This document shows positions 19,763 to 29,197 of a stretch of 64,000 nucleotides of DNA, piece by piece. Within the stretch, counting starts at the first letter, position 1; every line of letters begins with the position of its first letter. The translations under genes and the position numbers were made by a program. The stretch is from Serratia liquefaciens (GTDB lineage: Bacteria; Pseudomonadota; Gammaproteobacteria; Enterobacterales; Enterobacteriaceae): the NCBI RefSeq assembly GCF_027594825.1, contig NZ_CP088930.1, forward strand, positions 868,001 to 932,000. The letters are read 5' to 3'. Under the pieces are notes generated by a model. The model ran no database searches, was not told where the DNA came from, and saw nothing but the letters and a program-made list of their open reading frames with translations.

Positions 19763-20180
19763 GTCTGTTTGATTTCAATGTAAATGTCACAACGCCAAAG
19801 ATTTCCAGCTCTTCTTCGGCCTGGAAAACAATCGGAGAATAGTCCGTATTGTGAGGTACCAGCTGAATGCGTGGATGGGTTTGCAGCTCCTTCACGGTAA
19901 ATTCGCCGGCGACTGCCGCTATGACGATGTCGCCATGAACGGCGGTGAGGGAACGATCAACCACCAGTAAGTCACCGTGGCCGATACCTGCGCCAATCAT
20001 CGAATCGCCGCTGACCCGGACAAAGTACGTCGCACTGGGGTGTTTAACCACCAGCTTATTCAGATCGAGGCTATCTTCGACGTAGTCCTGCGCCGGGCTG
20101 GGAAAACCACAGGGGACTCGCTCCATAAAGAGGGGAAGTGGCTGGTGGCTGATGAACTGACTGGGATGGATAAACTGCAT
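19746..20180 (-). CDS. umuD: SOS mutagenesis protein UmuD
   Basis: A 144-residue LexA-like self-cleaving protein. The cleavage site Cys24-Gly25, the nucleophile Ser60 (VSGDSM) and the general base Lys97 (EFTVKEL) are all at the E. coli positions. RecA-stimulated cleavage yields UmuD'. A perfect LexA box lies 19 bases before the start. Together with umuC this is a complete operon, inserted between flgN and flhE. Confidence 0.96.
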   Translation of the reverse strand: MQFIHPSQFISHQPLPLFMERVPCGFPSPAQDYVEDSLDLNKLVVKHPSATYFVRVSGDSMIGAGIGHGDLLVVDRSLTAVHGDIVIAAVAGEFTVKELQTHPRIQLVPHNTDYSPIVFQAEEELEIFGVVTFTLKSNRHVRTC

Positions 20181-20198
20181 AATGGCGAACCTGAATAA

Positions 20199-20214
20199 CT
20201 GTATTTATATACAG
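20199..20214 (-). promoter_or_regulatory. LexA (SOS) box of umuDC
   Basis: CTGTATTTATATACAG fits the CTG-N10-CAG consensus with the AT-rich centre typical of strong LexA sites. It lies immediately upstream of umuD and predicts tight repression with late SOS induction. Confidence 0.92.
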
Positions 20215-20395
20215 TATCCATGATTAGCAGTCACGATCAAGCGGCGTATAATAAAATTCCTGAAAGCGATTGAAGCGTCAGATAATTTAAATTGGCTTAC
20301 CGATCTCATCGCTAAAGATACCCTGAGGTACCGAAACTCCTGCCCCCTCAGGCAAGCATAAACGCCAGTAAAAAAGACGGGGCTAAAATAAGAAC

Positions 20396-20423
20396 GTGGC
20401 GAAGTCGTTGCTGACTCCGCCAC
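20396..20423. terminator. Hairpin after flhE, between flhBAE and umuDC
   Basis: GTGGCG/CGCCAC (20396-20401, 20418-20423) encloses AGTC/GACT with a GTTGCT loop. On the minus strand only a weak T-rich stretch follows. It lies in the 265-base gap between the flhE stop and the umuD LexA box. This gap has no gene I can support. Confidence 0.5.
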
Positions 20424-20479
20424 AATAAAACGCCTGTCGTTGGTCGACGCTAAGGGCCTGGGTTTAGGCCGCTTTATTT

Positions 20480-20884
20480 TTACTCGTAATTGACAATCAC
20501 CTGATTGCTGATCACGCGCAGCGGCGGATTCAGGCTGCCGCGCGCCTGCACGTAATAAACAAAACGCAGCTCGGCGTTCGCCGGTTCCCCTTTCAGCCCG
20601 GTGCTGCTGCCACTGCCGCCGCCCAATACAATGCAGCGCGTCAGGGTGCAAAGCTGCGCCTGCATGCCGGCCGGTTCATCGGCCAGCAGCCGGTAACGCC
20701 AGCTTACGCTGGTGATGCGGGCATTAGCGTCCGGCAGCGCATTGGGGGCGCGTAACCCCGGCGACTCCCCCCGCTCACCACCATATTCCAGCGTGGCGCC
20801 GACGCTGTCGGCGACCCAGGAACCGGATGCTGCCTGCACGCTCAACGGCGCTAAAAGGCAAATTAACGCCAGACGGTATTTCAT
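20480..20884 (-). CDS. flhE: Flagellar protein FlhE
   Basis: A 134-residue periplasmic protein with a signal peptide (MKYRLALICLLAPLSVQA) and the FlhE segments SWVADSVGATLEYGGERGES and VTSVSWRY-like strands. In Salmonella it is linked to control of proton leakage through the export gate. Its start overlaps the flhA stop by one base (TAATG), so it is the third gene of flhBAE. Confidence 0.93.
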   Translation of the reverse strand: MKYRLALICLLAPLSVQAASGSWVADSVGATLEYGGERGESPGLRAPNALPDANARITSVSWRYRLLADEPAGMQAQLCTLTRCIVLGGGSGSSTGLKGEPANAELRFVYYVQARGSLNPPLRVISNQVIVNYE

Positions 20885-22962
20885 TATGCGGCCCCAATGG
20901 TAGAGGTCATGCGGATTTGGCGGTCGTCATTGATCTCCAGATTCGACAACACCACCATCTGCGGCAGGCTGCGGCGCAGGAAACGCGCCAGCAAGGCCCG
21001 CAGTGCGTGGTTCACTAGCAGAACCGGAGGCGCGCTGAGCATTTCCTGCCGCTGCAACGCCTGTTTGGCCTGATCCAACAAACGATCTGCCAGGCCCGGT
21101 TCCAAACCGCCGCCGCCCTGCAACGCTTGCAGCAACAGACGTTCAAGCTGGGTATCCAGACCAATTACCTGAATTTCGCCGTTGCCCGGGAACCACTGCT
21201 GGGTAATCGCCCTGCCCAGCGCCACCCGCACCACGGTGGTCAGCTCATAAGGGTCGGTTTGTGACGGCGCATGCTCCGCCAGCGTTTCAATAATGGTGCG
21301 CATATCGCGGATGGAAACTCGTTCCGCCAGCAGGTTCTGCAACACCTTATGCAAGGTGGTCAGGCTTACCACGCCCGGCACGAAATCTTCGGTCAACTTC
21401 GGCATGTCCTGTGCGACGCGATCCAGTAATTGCTGCGCTTCCTGTCGGCCAAACAGCTCACTGGCAAACTGGCCAATCAAATGATTAAGGTGCGTCGCGA
21501 CCACCGTGCTGGCTTCCACCACGGTGAAGCCCTGGATCTGCGCCTGCTCGCGCAGCGCGCTGTCAATCCATACCGCTTCCAGCCCAAACGCCGGATCGGT
21601 GGTTTTATCCCCCGCCAATTCGCCCACAGCATTGCCTGGGTTAATTGCCAACCAGCGGCCCGGCTGCGCTTCGCCACTGCCGATTTCTACGCCCTTCATC
21701 AAAATACGGTAGCTGGCCGGCGGCAGTTCCAGATTGTCGCGGATATGCACCACCGGTGGCAGATAGCCCATCTCCTGCGCGAATTTTTTACGGATACCGC
21801 GGATACGGCCCAGCAATTCACCATTCTGTTGGAAATCCACCATTGGGATCAGCCGGTAACCGACCTCCATCCCCAACGGATCTTCCAGCTGTACGTCAGA
21901 CCAACTGGCTTCCACCGCCTGCGGATTATCCTGCGTGACCGGCACTTCCTGCACTTTGGGCGCTTGCTGATCGCGCCCGCGCAGCCACCAGGCCAACCCT
22001 AACAGGGCCGCAGTAAATAGCAGGAATACCAGGTTCGGCATCCCCGGCACCAGCCCAAGCAGGCCGAGCACCGCAGCGCTGAGCAACATCACCCGCGGGT
22101 TGTTGAACAGTTGGCCAACCATCTGCTCACCCACGTCCTGATCGGTTGCCACGCGAGTCACGATCACGCCGGCGGCGGTCGAAATCACCAACGCCGGGAT
22201 CTGCGCGACCAGGCCATCACCGATAGTCAGCAAGGTGTAAGTTTCCGCCGCCGTGCCCAGTTCCATTCCGTGCTGAAGCACGCCGACCAACAGACCGCCG
22301 ACCACGTTTAACATCATGATCATCAGACCGGCAACCGCGTCGCCACGGACGAACTTGCTGGCACCGTCCATCGAACCGTAGAAGTCCGCTTCCTGCGTGA
22401 CCTCAGAGCGACGTTTTTTCGCCTCTTCTTCACCGATCAAACCGGCGTTGAGATCGGCATCGATCGCCATCTGCTTGCCGGGCATGCCGTCCAACACAAA
22501 GCGTGCGCCCACTTCGGCAATACGTCCGGCACCCTTGGTGATAACCATAAAGTTGATCAACACCAAAATGATAAACACCACGATACCGATGGCGAAGTTA
22601 CCGCCCACCAGGAAGTGACCGAAGGCCTCTACCACTCGCCCTGCGGCGGCAGATCCGGTATGCCCTTCCATCAGGATGATCCGCGTCGAAGCTACGTTAA
22701 GCGACAGGCGCAGCAAGGTTGAGAACAGCAAAATGGTGGGGAACGCGGCAAATTCAAGCGTACGCTGGGTAAACATTGCTACCAGCAATACCATGATCGA
22801 CAAGGCAATATTGAAAGTGAACAGCAGATCGAGGATAAATGCCGGCAACGGCAGCACCATCATCGACAGGATCATCAGAATCAGTATCGGGCCGGCCAGC
22901 ACCTGCCACTGCGTATCTTTAAAACTGCCCGGCAAACGAAGCAAGGCGGCCAAATTAGCCAT
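20884..22962 (-). CDS. flhA: Flagellar type III export gate protein FlhA
   Basis: 692 residues from the ATG at 22962 (MANLAALLRLPG), the E. coli length; an upstream in-frame start at 22983 would overlap flhB more. Eight N-terminal membrane helices are followed by the conserved loop GARFVLDGMPGKQMAIDADL and GEEEAKKRRSEVTQEADFYG. A cytoplasmic domain then forms the nonameric ring that docks chaperone-substrate complexes. It overlaps the flhB 3' end by 8 bases. Confidence 0.97.
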   Translation of the reverse strand: MANLAALLRLPGSFKDTQWQVLAGPILILMILSMMVLPLPAFILDLLFTFNIALSIMVLLVAMFTQRTLEFAAFPTILLFSTLLRLSLNVASTRIILMEGHTGSAAAGRVVEAFGHFLVGGNFAIGIVVFIILVLINFMVITKGAGRIAEVGARFVLDGMPGKQMAIDADLNAGLIGEEEAKKRRSEVTQEADFYGSMDGASKFVRGDAVAGLMIMMLNVVGGLLVGVLQHGMELGTAAETYTLLTIGDGLVAQIPALVISTAAGVIVTRVATDQDVGEQMVGQLFNNPRVMLLSAAVLGLLGLVPGMPNLVFLLFTAALLGLAWWLRGRDQQAPKVQEVPVTQDNPQAVEASWSDVQLEDPLGMEVGYRLIPMVDFQQNGELLGRIRGIRKKFAQEMGYLPPVVHIRDNLELPPASYRILMKGVEIGSGEAQPGRWLAINPGNAVGELAGDKTTDPAFGLEAVWIDSALREQAQIQGFTVVEASTVVATHLNHLIGQFASELFGRQEAQQLLDRVAQDMPKLTEDFVPGVVSLTTLHKVLQNLLAERVSIRDMRTIIETLAEHAPSQTDPYELTTVVRVALGRAITQQWFPGNGEIQVIGLDTQLERLLLQALQGGGGLEPGLADRLLDQAKQALQRQEMLSAPPVLLVNHALRALLARFLRRSLPQMVVLSNLEINDDRQIRMTSTIGAA

Positions 22963-24106
22963 TTGTATTACTTTCTCCAGCAAAATCCAGTGCTTCCGGC
23001 ACCGGTAAACGTTCAGGTTTTTTCGGGATCAGCCCCCCTTCGCGCCGCCAGCGTCGCAGCTGGTAAACCCAGGCCAATACTTCGGCCACGGCGGCATACA
23101 GGGTGGCGGGAATGTGTTGTCCAATCTCGCTGTGTCGATAAAGGGCGCGTGCCAACGGCGGTGCTTCGAGCATGGGAATACGGTGTTCCGCGCCCAGTTC
23201 ACGAATGCGCAGCGCAATTTCGCCGGCCCCCTTGGCCAGCACCTTCGGCGCACTCATGTTTTTATCGTTGTACTGCAGCGCGACGGCGTAATGCGTCGGG
23301 TTGGTCACAATGACGTCGGCCTTGGGGACGTCGGCCATCATCCGCCGCCGTGCAACGGCACGCTGTTGCTGTCGGATACGCCCTTTGACGTGCGGGTCCC
23401 CCTCCTGCTCTTTGAACTCGTCGCGAATGTCCTGCTTGGTCATCTTCAGCTTTTTGAAGTGGCTCCACAGTTGGTAAAACACGTCAAACGCCACCATCGG
23501 CGTCAGCCCGAGTACCACCAGCAGGCCGCAAAAGATGATCATTCGCAGCGCGTTACCCAGCGCATCAAGTGGCTGTTGCGTCACCAGATGCAGCATCGCC
23601 GCCCAGTTGTGCCACAGGTATAACCCGGTGATCCACCCTACCAGCGTCGCCTTCAGAATGCCCTTCAACAGCTCCGCCAGCACCTGGCTGGAAAAGATCC
23701 GTTTCAGCCCGGACAGCGGGTTCATGCGCTTGAGATCGAACTTGAGCGATTTACCGCTCAGCAGCAGGCCGCCCAGCAGCATCGGCGCAGTCAGCGCTAC
23801 CAGCGCCAACCCGGCCATGATCGGCAGCAGCGCCCATACCGCCTGACGTAACAACATCGCCAACTGGCGCAGCATCTGTTTGTCGTTACTGACCATGCCG
23901 TGGTCGAAATTCAGGCCCTGGGTCAACATGGCCGCCAACTGCTGGGCCATGTTGCCGCCAGAAACCCAGATGATCGACAAGCCTGCCACCAGCATCAGCA
24001 CCGACGTCAGCTCGCGGGAACGCGGGATCTGGCCATCTTCACGCGCCTTCTCCACCCTATGGGGCGTGGGGGCCTCGCTCTTTTCCAGATCGCTGTCTTC
24101 AGCCAC
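22955..24106 (-). CDS. flhB: Flagellar export switch protein FlhB
   Basis: A 383-residue protein with four membrane helices and a cytoplasmic domain containing the autocleavage motif NPTH (in VIVTNPTHYAVALQYND). Cleavage there switches export from rod/hook to filament substrates, with FliK as ruler. The start is GTG, with AGGAA upstream. It is the first gene of flhBAE, with a 174-base gap to cheZ that should hold the class II promoter. Confidence 0.97.
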   Translation of the reverse strand: MAEDSDLEKSEAPTPHRVEKAREDGQIPRSRELTSVLMLVAGLSIIWVSGGNMAQQLAAMLTQGLNFDHGMVSNDKQMLRQLAMLLRQAVWALLPIMAGLALVALTAPMLLGGLLLSGKSLKFDLKRMNPLSGLKRIFSSQVLAELLKGILKATLVGWITGLYLWHNWAAMLHLVTQQPLDALGNALRMIIFCGLLVVLGLTPMVAFDVFYQLWSHFKKLKMTKQDIRDEFKEQEGDPHVKGRIRQQQRAVARRRMMADVPKADVIVTNPTHYAVALQYNDKNMSAPKVLAKGAGEIALRIRELGAEHRIPMLEAPPLARALYRHSEIGQHIPATLYAAVAEVLAWVYQLRRWRREGGLIPKKPERLPVPEALDFAGESNTNG

Positions 24107-24248
24107 GGGGCGGTTCCTGTGCCGGAGGGAATAAAATTGCGGTCAGCATGCCAAAAAAATACTGATTTCATTGGTGGAACAGCGGGGAAAAAGGACGGTT
24201 ATTTGGGGGATGGGGCTAGATTGGGGACGCAGGAGCAACGCTGCCTGT

Positions 24249-24274
24249 CTGGGGCGCAACAAGATGCGCCCCAG
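24249..24274. terminator. Hairpin following cheZ
   Basis: A perfect 10-base GC-rich stem (CTGGGGCGCA with TGCGCCCCAG) and a 6-base loop lie 6 bases after the cheZ stop. There is no T-run. It may insulate cheRBYZ from flhBAE. Confidence 0.55.
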
Positions 24275-24280
24275 GAGCTA

Positions 24281-24925
24281 TCAGAAACCCAGGCTGTCCA
24301 GAAGATCGTCCACCTGCGCCTGATTGGCGATCACGCCGGCGCCATTCTGGTCGAGCTGCGGGCCATTGAGCAGGCTGTCGTTCGGTTTTTTCTCTTTCGC
24401 CGGTTGCTCAGGAATATTTTCCATCAGCACCATCAGCAGCTGCTTTTCAATCTCCTGCACCACGTCCATCATGCGTTTGATCACCTGGCCGGTCAGATCC
24501 TGGAAATCCTGCGCCATCATGATTTCCAGCAGTTGGGCATTGGTGAACGCCGTATGTTCCGGCACCTGATCCAGGTACTGGCGGGTATCGGTAACCAATT
24601 CACGGGCGTCGTCCAACTCGATCGGGTTGGCGAACCACTCGTCCCAACGGCCTTTCAATCCTTTGGCTTCGGACTCCAGCTGTGCCTGGCGCGGCTGCGC
24701 CGCCTCCACACAGTTCAACGCCCGTTCCGCCGCCTGCGCCGTCATGGTGACCACGTAATCAAGACGATCGCGTGCATCCGGGATTGCCTCTGCCGCCTGG
24801 GCGATCGCCTGATCGAGCCCCAGTTCGCGCATGCTGTCGCGCAACATCCGCGTCAGTTGGCCAATGCGGGAGATGATCTCCCCCGCGGTTGCCGCATCGC
24901 TGGCAGGCATTGGAATGTCTCTCAT
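24281..24925 (-). CDS. cheZ: CheY-P phosphatase CheZ
   Basis: A 214-residue helical protein, the E. coli size. The central catalytic segment [20 protein letters not shown] holds the conserved Asp and Gln of the phosphatase site. The C-terminal [13 protein letters not shown] is the CheY-binding tail. It lies 12 bases after cheY at the end of the tsr-tap-cheRBYZ unit. Confidence 0.97.
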   Translation of the reverse strand: MRDIPMPASDAATAGEIISRIGQLTRMLRDSMRELGLDQAIAQAAEAIPDARDRLDYVVTMTAQAAERALNCVEAAQPRQAQLESEAKGLKGRWDEWFANPIELDDARELVTDTRQYLDQVPEHTAFTNAQLLEIMMAQDFQDLTGQVIKRMMDVVQEIEKQLLMVLMENIPEQPAKEKKPNDSLLNGPQLDQNGAGVIANQAQVDDLLDSLGF

Positions 24926-24937
24926 CGCCCTTTCTCC

Positions 24938-25342
<405 letters not shown>

Positions 25343-25397
25343 TTACCTAATACAAACAACAGCCAGCCTCACGGCAGCTGTTCGCTATACCCCCCTA

Positions 25398-25524
25398 TAT
25401 ACCCTATGAATTTCGAGTTGCAGCTAGGCGACCAGCTCGCTCATCCTCAGGAGCTTACTCAAGTAAGTGACTGAGGTGAGCGAGTGCAGGTAACAACGCT
25501 GCGGCTCGAAAGGCGACGGGTATA
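25398..25524. repeat. ERIC (IRU) element inserted between cheB and cheY
   Basis: The element is 127 bases with terminal inverted TATACCC/GGGTATA. Its core contains CAAGTAAGTGACTGAGGTGA, close to the classical ERIC2 primer sequence as I recall it. The length equals the canonical ERIC length. It lies in the 211-base cheB-cheY gap and would be transcribed as a long hairpin in the cheRBYZ mRNA. Confidence 0.88.
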
Positions 25525-25538
25525 ATTAAGGGTAAAAA

Positions 25539-26588
25539 TCAAATACGCAGCGCCTGCCCACCGGCAATTTGCGCCAGCATGCGTTGGCTCATGCGATCCA
25601 GTTCGACAACTTCATTCACTCCGCCGCTGGCGATCGCCTCGCGCGGCATACCGAACACCACACAGCTGGCTTCGTTTTGCGCCAGGGTATAGGCGCCGGC
25701 GCGATGCATTTCCAACATGCCTGCCGCGCCGTCATTGCCCATGCCGGTCAGTATCACGCCAACCGCATTACGGCCGGCGTACTGCGCAACCGAGCGGAAA
25801 AGCACGTCTACCGATGGCCGGTGACGGTTGACCGCCGGGCCGTCGTGCAGCTTCACCTGATAGTTGGCGCCGCTGCGTGACAGTTCCATATGGCGATCGC
25901 CCGGCGCGATGTAGGCATGGCCCGGCAGCACGCGTTCACCGTCCTCGGCCTCTTTCACCGTAATCTGGCACAGCTTGTTCAGCCGCTCGGCGAACGAGCG
26001 CGTAAACCCCGGCGGCATATGCTGGGTGATCAACAACGCCGGGCTGGTGGCCGGCAGCGGCTGCAGCACCTGCCGAATGGCTTCGGTGCCGCCGGTAGAG
26101 GCCCCGATGGCGATCAGTTTTTCACTGCTCAACAGCGGCGCATGGCTTAGGATAGCCGGGGCCGGGCTGCTGGAACGTTGCGGCAATCGCGCCTTGGCCG
26201 CCGTGCGAATTTTTTCGGCTATCAGCTCGCTGTAGGCCAACATGCCCTCGCGGATGCCAAGCTGCGGTTTGGTGACAAAATCCACCGCCCCCAGCTCCAG
26301 CGCGCGCAGCGTAATTTCCGAGCCCTGGCCTGTCAGCGACGACACCATCACCACCGGCATCGGCCGCAGGCGCATCAGTTTCTCGAGGAAGTCGAGGCCG
26401 TCCATGCGCGGCATTTCGACGTCCAGCGTCAGCACCTGCGGGTTAAACTTTTTGATCAGATCGCGCGCGACCAGAGGGTCAGGCGCGCTCGCCACCATCT
26501 CCATATCGGGATGGCTGTTGACAATTTCGGTCATCAGCTGCCGCATCAGGGCCGAATCGTCTACGCTCAATACTCTGATTTTATTCAT
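25539..26588 (-). CDS. cheB: Chemotaxis methylesterase/deamidase CheB
   Basis: A 349-residue protein. The N-terminal receiver has Asp in [14 protein letters not shown] linker precedes the methylesterase domain with GASTGG (nucleophile Ser), TQHMPPGF (His) and [11 protein letters not shown] (Asp). It removes methyl groups from receptors Tsr and Tap. It overlaps cheR by one base; downstream of it is the ERIC insertion. Confidence 0.98.
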   Translation of the reverse strand: MNKIRVLSVDDSALMRQLMTEIVNSHPDMEMVASAPDPLVARDLIKKFNPQVLTLDVEMPRMDGLDFLEKLMRLRPMPVVMVSSLTGQGSEITLRALELGAVDFVTKPQLGIREGMLAYSELIAEKIRTAAKARLPQRSSSPAPAILSHAPLLSSEKLIAIGASTGGTEAIRQVLQPLPATSPALLITQHMPPGFTRSFAERLNKLCQITVKEAEDGERVLPGHAYIAPGDRHMELSRSGANYQVKLHDGPAVNRHRPSVDVLFRSVAQYAGRNAVGVILTGMGNDGAAGMLEMHRAGAYTLAQNEASCVVFGMPREAIASGGVNEVVELDRMSQRMLAQIAGGQALRI

Positions 26589-27460
26589 TACCTCTCCTTG
26601 GTCAGGCCATACACGGTCTGCCCACGCAAGTAGAAATCCCGGCTGATCTGGCTGAAATTCTCGGAGTGGCCGGCAAACATCAGGCCCCCCGGTTTGAGCA
26701 AGGGCACGAAGCGACGCAGAATGCGCTCCTGTGTCGCCTTATCGAAATAGATCATCACGTTGCGGCAGAAAATGGCGTCGAATTGCCCCGGCAACGCCCA
26801 CTCTGGCGCCAGCAGGTTGAGCGCCTGAAAATTCACCCGCCCAGCCAGCTCCGGCCGTACCCGCACCAGCCCCTGATGCGGGCCGGTGCCACGCAGGAAA
26901 TAACGCTGCATTTGCGCCGGCGTCAGGGTACGCAGATCTTCCTGGCGATAAACGCCCGCTTCCGCTTTCTCCAGCACCTGGGTATCGATATCGCTGGCCC
27001 ATACCTGGCAACCCGTGGCGCGTTGTCCAAGCACCTCACTTAAAGTGATGGCAATCGAATAAGGCTCTTCGCCGGTCGAAGCCGCCGTGCTCCACACGCT
27101 GTAGCCGTTAGGCCGCTGACGCGCATGTTCCGCCAGGATCGGGAAGTGATGCGCCTCGCGGAAAAAAGCCGTCAGGTTGGTGGTCAGGGCATTGATGAAC
27201 GCTTGCCATTCGGCGCTGTTCGGATCGCTTTCCAACAGCGCCAAATAATCGCCAAAGTCGTTCAGGCCCAGCAGCCGCAGGCGTCGCACCAGGCGGTTAT
27301 AAACCATCTCGCGCTTGTGCTCTGCCAGCACGATGCCGGCACGCTGATAAATCAGTTGGCTGATGCGGCGAAAATGCACGTCCAGCAACGGCAGGCGCTG
27401 CACCATCTGCGTCAGTAATGTCGCAGGGTCTCGGTTAGGGATCGACGACGCCGGCTTCAT
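26588..27460 (-). CDS. cheR: Chemoreceptor methyltransferase CheR
   Basis: A 290-residue S-adenosylmethionine-dependent methyltransferase. A small N-terminal helical domain is followed by the catalytic domain with [20 protein letters not shown] (AdoMet site) and [13 protein letters not shown]. It methylates receptor glutamates. It can tether to the NWETF tail, which Tsr carries and Tap lacks. It begins 28 bases after tap. Confidence 0.98.
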   Translation of the reverse strand: MKPASSIPNRDPATLLTQMVQRLPLLDVHFRRISQLIYQRAGIVLAEHKREMVYNRLVRRLRLLGLNDFGDYLALLESDPNSAEWQAFINALTTNLTAFFREAHHFPILAEHARQRPNGYSVWSTAASTGEEPYSIAITLSEVLGQRATGCQVWASDIDTQVLEKAEAGVYRQEDLRTLTPAQMQRYFLRGTGPHQGLVRVRPELAGRVNFQALNLLAPEWALPGQFDAIFCRNVMIYFDKATQERILRRFVPLLKPGGLMFAGHSENFSQISRDFYLRGQTVYGLTKER

Positions 27461-27488
27461 GCCATATCACTCAAAAAGAACGGACTGC

Positions 27489-29114
27489 TTATGCGGTTTG
27501 ACAATCTGGGGCTTCCTTTACCACGGGTGAAACTGCGTCTTGATGGTTAGCCTGCGCGGTGAAGTTATCGTCCGCCAGGCGGAATACCGACACCGCATCG
27601 GCCAGGGTAATCGCCTGATCCTCCAGTGCGGTGGCCGCCGAGGCGGCTTCTTCTACCAGCGCGGCGTTCTGCTGGGTTACCTGATCCATTTGGGTCACGG
27701 CCTGCGTGACCTGTTCGATGCCGCGGCTCTGCTCGTCGGAAGCCGAAGCGATTTCGCCCATGATGTCGGTAACCCGGGTGACCGAACGGACGATGTCCTG
27801 CATGGTGGCACCGGAGTTTTCCACCAGCACCGAACCCTGCTTGACCCGACTGACCGATTCGTCGATCAGGCCTTTGATTTCTTTCGCCGCCTGGGCGCTG
27901 CGCTGTGCCAGGTTGCGCACTTCGCCCGCCACCACAGCAAAACCGCGTCCCTGCTCACCGGCACGCGCCGCTTCGACCGCCGCGTTCAAGGCCAGGATAT
28001 TGGTCTGGAAGGCAATGCCGTCGATAACGCTGGTAATCGCGCCAATCTTCTGCGAACTGTTGGCAATATCATGCATGGTGGTCACCACGTCGCCCGCCAA
28101 CTCGCCGCCCTTGGCGGCAGTGGTAGAGGCGTCACGTGCCAGCTGAGAAGCCTGACGCGCGTTATCGGCGTTCTGTTTCACCGTCGCGGTCAACTGCTCC
28201 ATACTGGCGGCCGTTTCTTCCAGCGAAGCGGCCTGCTGCTCGGTGCGGGAAGAGAGATCGTTGTTACCTTCGGAGATTTCCTGCAGGCCAATCAGGATCG
28301 ACTCGGCGCCGTCACGCACCGCGCCAACGGTGCCGATCAGCGACTGCTGCATGCGCTGTAAACTGGCGAACAGCTGGCTGATCTCATTGCGGCCGTACAC
28401 CTGAATCGGCGTGGCCAGATCGCCGGCGGCGATGCGGTCAAAGTGACTGCGCATGATGTTCAGCGGCTGCACCAGCATATTGCGTAACCACCACATGGCG
28501 CTGCCGGTCACCACCAGCAGCATCAGTACCGCACCGGCGACCAGCCAGCCGGACAGGGTGAAGGATTGCTGATTCGCCGTATTGGCTTCGCTCACGTTGG
28601 CGTTCACCAACTGCAGGTACTGAACAAAATCCGCTTCAAACAGATCCTGGGTTTTCTGCGTCGGCTGGTCCATAAAGGCCTGCAGTTGATCGTTTTCCAG
28701 GAAGCCGATCAGCTCACGTAGCGCGCTGCGCAACTTGTCGTAACTGGCTTTGGTGGTTTCGGTCAGCTGTTGTTCCTGCTCGCTGTTACGCGGTACGGCC
28801 AGGAACTGGTTGAAATAGAGGTCGGCTTTCTGCAGCGAGCTGCGTGCGTTGCCCATCAAGGCATTGACCTGATCCTGCGGCAGTTTGAGTGCCGCACGGG
28901 TCCCGGCACGGTTCAGCGTATTGCGGGCCTGCAGCAGGGAAACCCAGCTCAGGCTGAGGGCGTCGCGCTGTTGGCTGCCGAGGGTGATCAGGTTCAGATT
29001 GTGGTTATCGGAACGGAAAGCGGTGTACGACAAGCCGCTGGTGGCCAACTGCATAACACAAAAAGTCATCAACAACAGAAACAGGCTGGTAGAGACGCGG
29101 ATTCGGTTAAACAC
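27489..29114 (-). CDS. tap: Methyl-accepting chemotaxis protein, Tap-like
   Basis: A 541-residue chemoreceptor. It has an N-terminal helix (RVSTSLFLLLMTFCVMQLAT), a four-helix periplasmic domain, a second helix near residues 190-212, a HAMP domain and the signalling hairpin ([20 protein letters not shown]). The HAMP entry SHFDRIAAGDLATPIQVYGR follows E. coli Tap closely. The C-terminus (PDCQTA) lacks the CheR/CheB-binding NWETF, as in Tap. The start is GTG with a strong AAGGAGG. E. coli Tap senses dipeptides through DppA; the ligand here is inferred. Confidence 0.88.
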   Translation of the reverse strand: MFNRIRVSTSLFLLLMTFCVMQLATSGLSYTAFRSDNHNLNLITLGSQQRDALSLSWVSLLQARNTLNRAGTRAALKLPQDQVNALMGNARSSLQKADLYFNQFLAVPRNSEQEQQLTETTKASYDKLRSALRELIGFLENDQLQAFMDQPTQKTQDLFEADFVQYLQLVNANVSEANTANQQSFTLSGWLVAGAVLMLLVVTGSAMWWLRNMLVQPLNIMRSHFDRIAAGDLATPIQVYGRNEISQLFASLQRMQQSLIGTVGAVRDGAESILIGLQEISEGNNDLSSRTEQQAASLEETAASMEQLTATVKQNADNARQASQLARDASTTAAKGGELAGDVVTTMHDIANSSQKIGAITSVIDGIAFQTNILALNAAVEAARAGEQGRGFAVVAGEVRNLAQRSAQAAKEIKGLIDESVSRVKQGSVLVENSGATMQDIVRSVTRVTDIMGEIASASDEQSRGIEQVTQAVTQMDQVTQQNAALVEEAASAATALEDQAITLADAVSVFRLADDNFTAQANHQDAVSPVVKEAPDCQTA

Positions 29115-29197
29115 TGTGAACCTCCTTGCAGCCGGCCGATGGCCAGCTTACGACGGGGAATCGGCCTCCCCGAAAATGCAGGGAGGCCCAATGCCGG

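Noticed and set aside
20205..20651. A 148-codon minus-strand frame between umuD and flhE
   Set aside because: It overlaps flhE in another frame, includes the terminator hairpin region and has no recognisable content.
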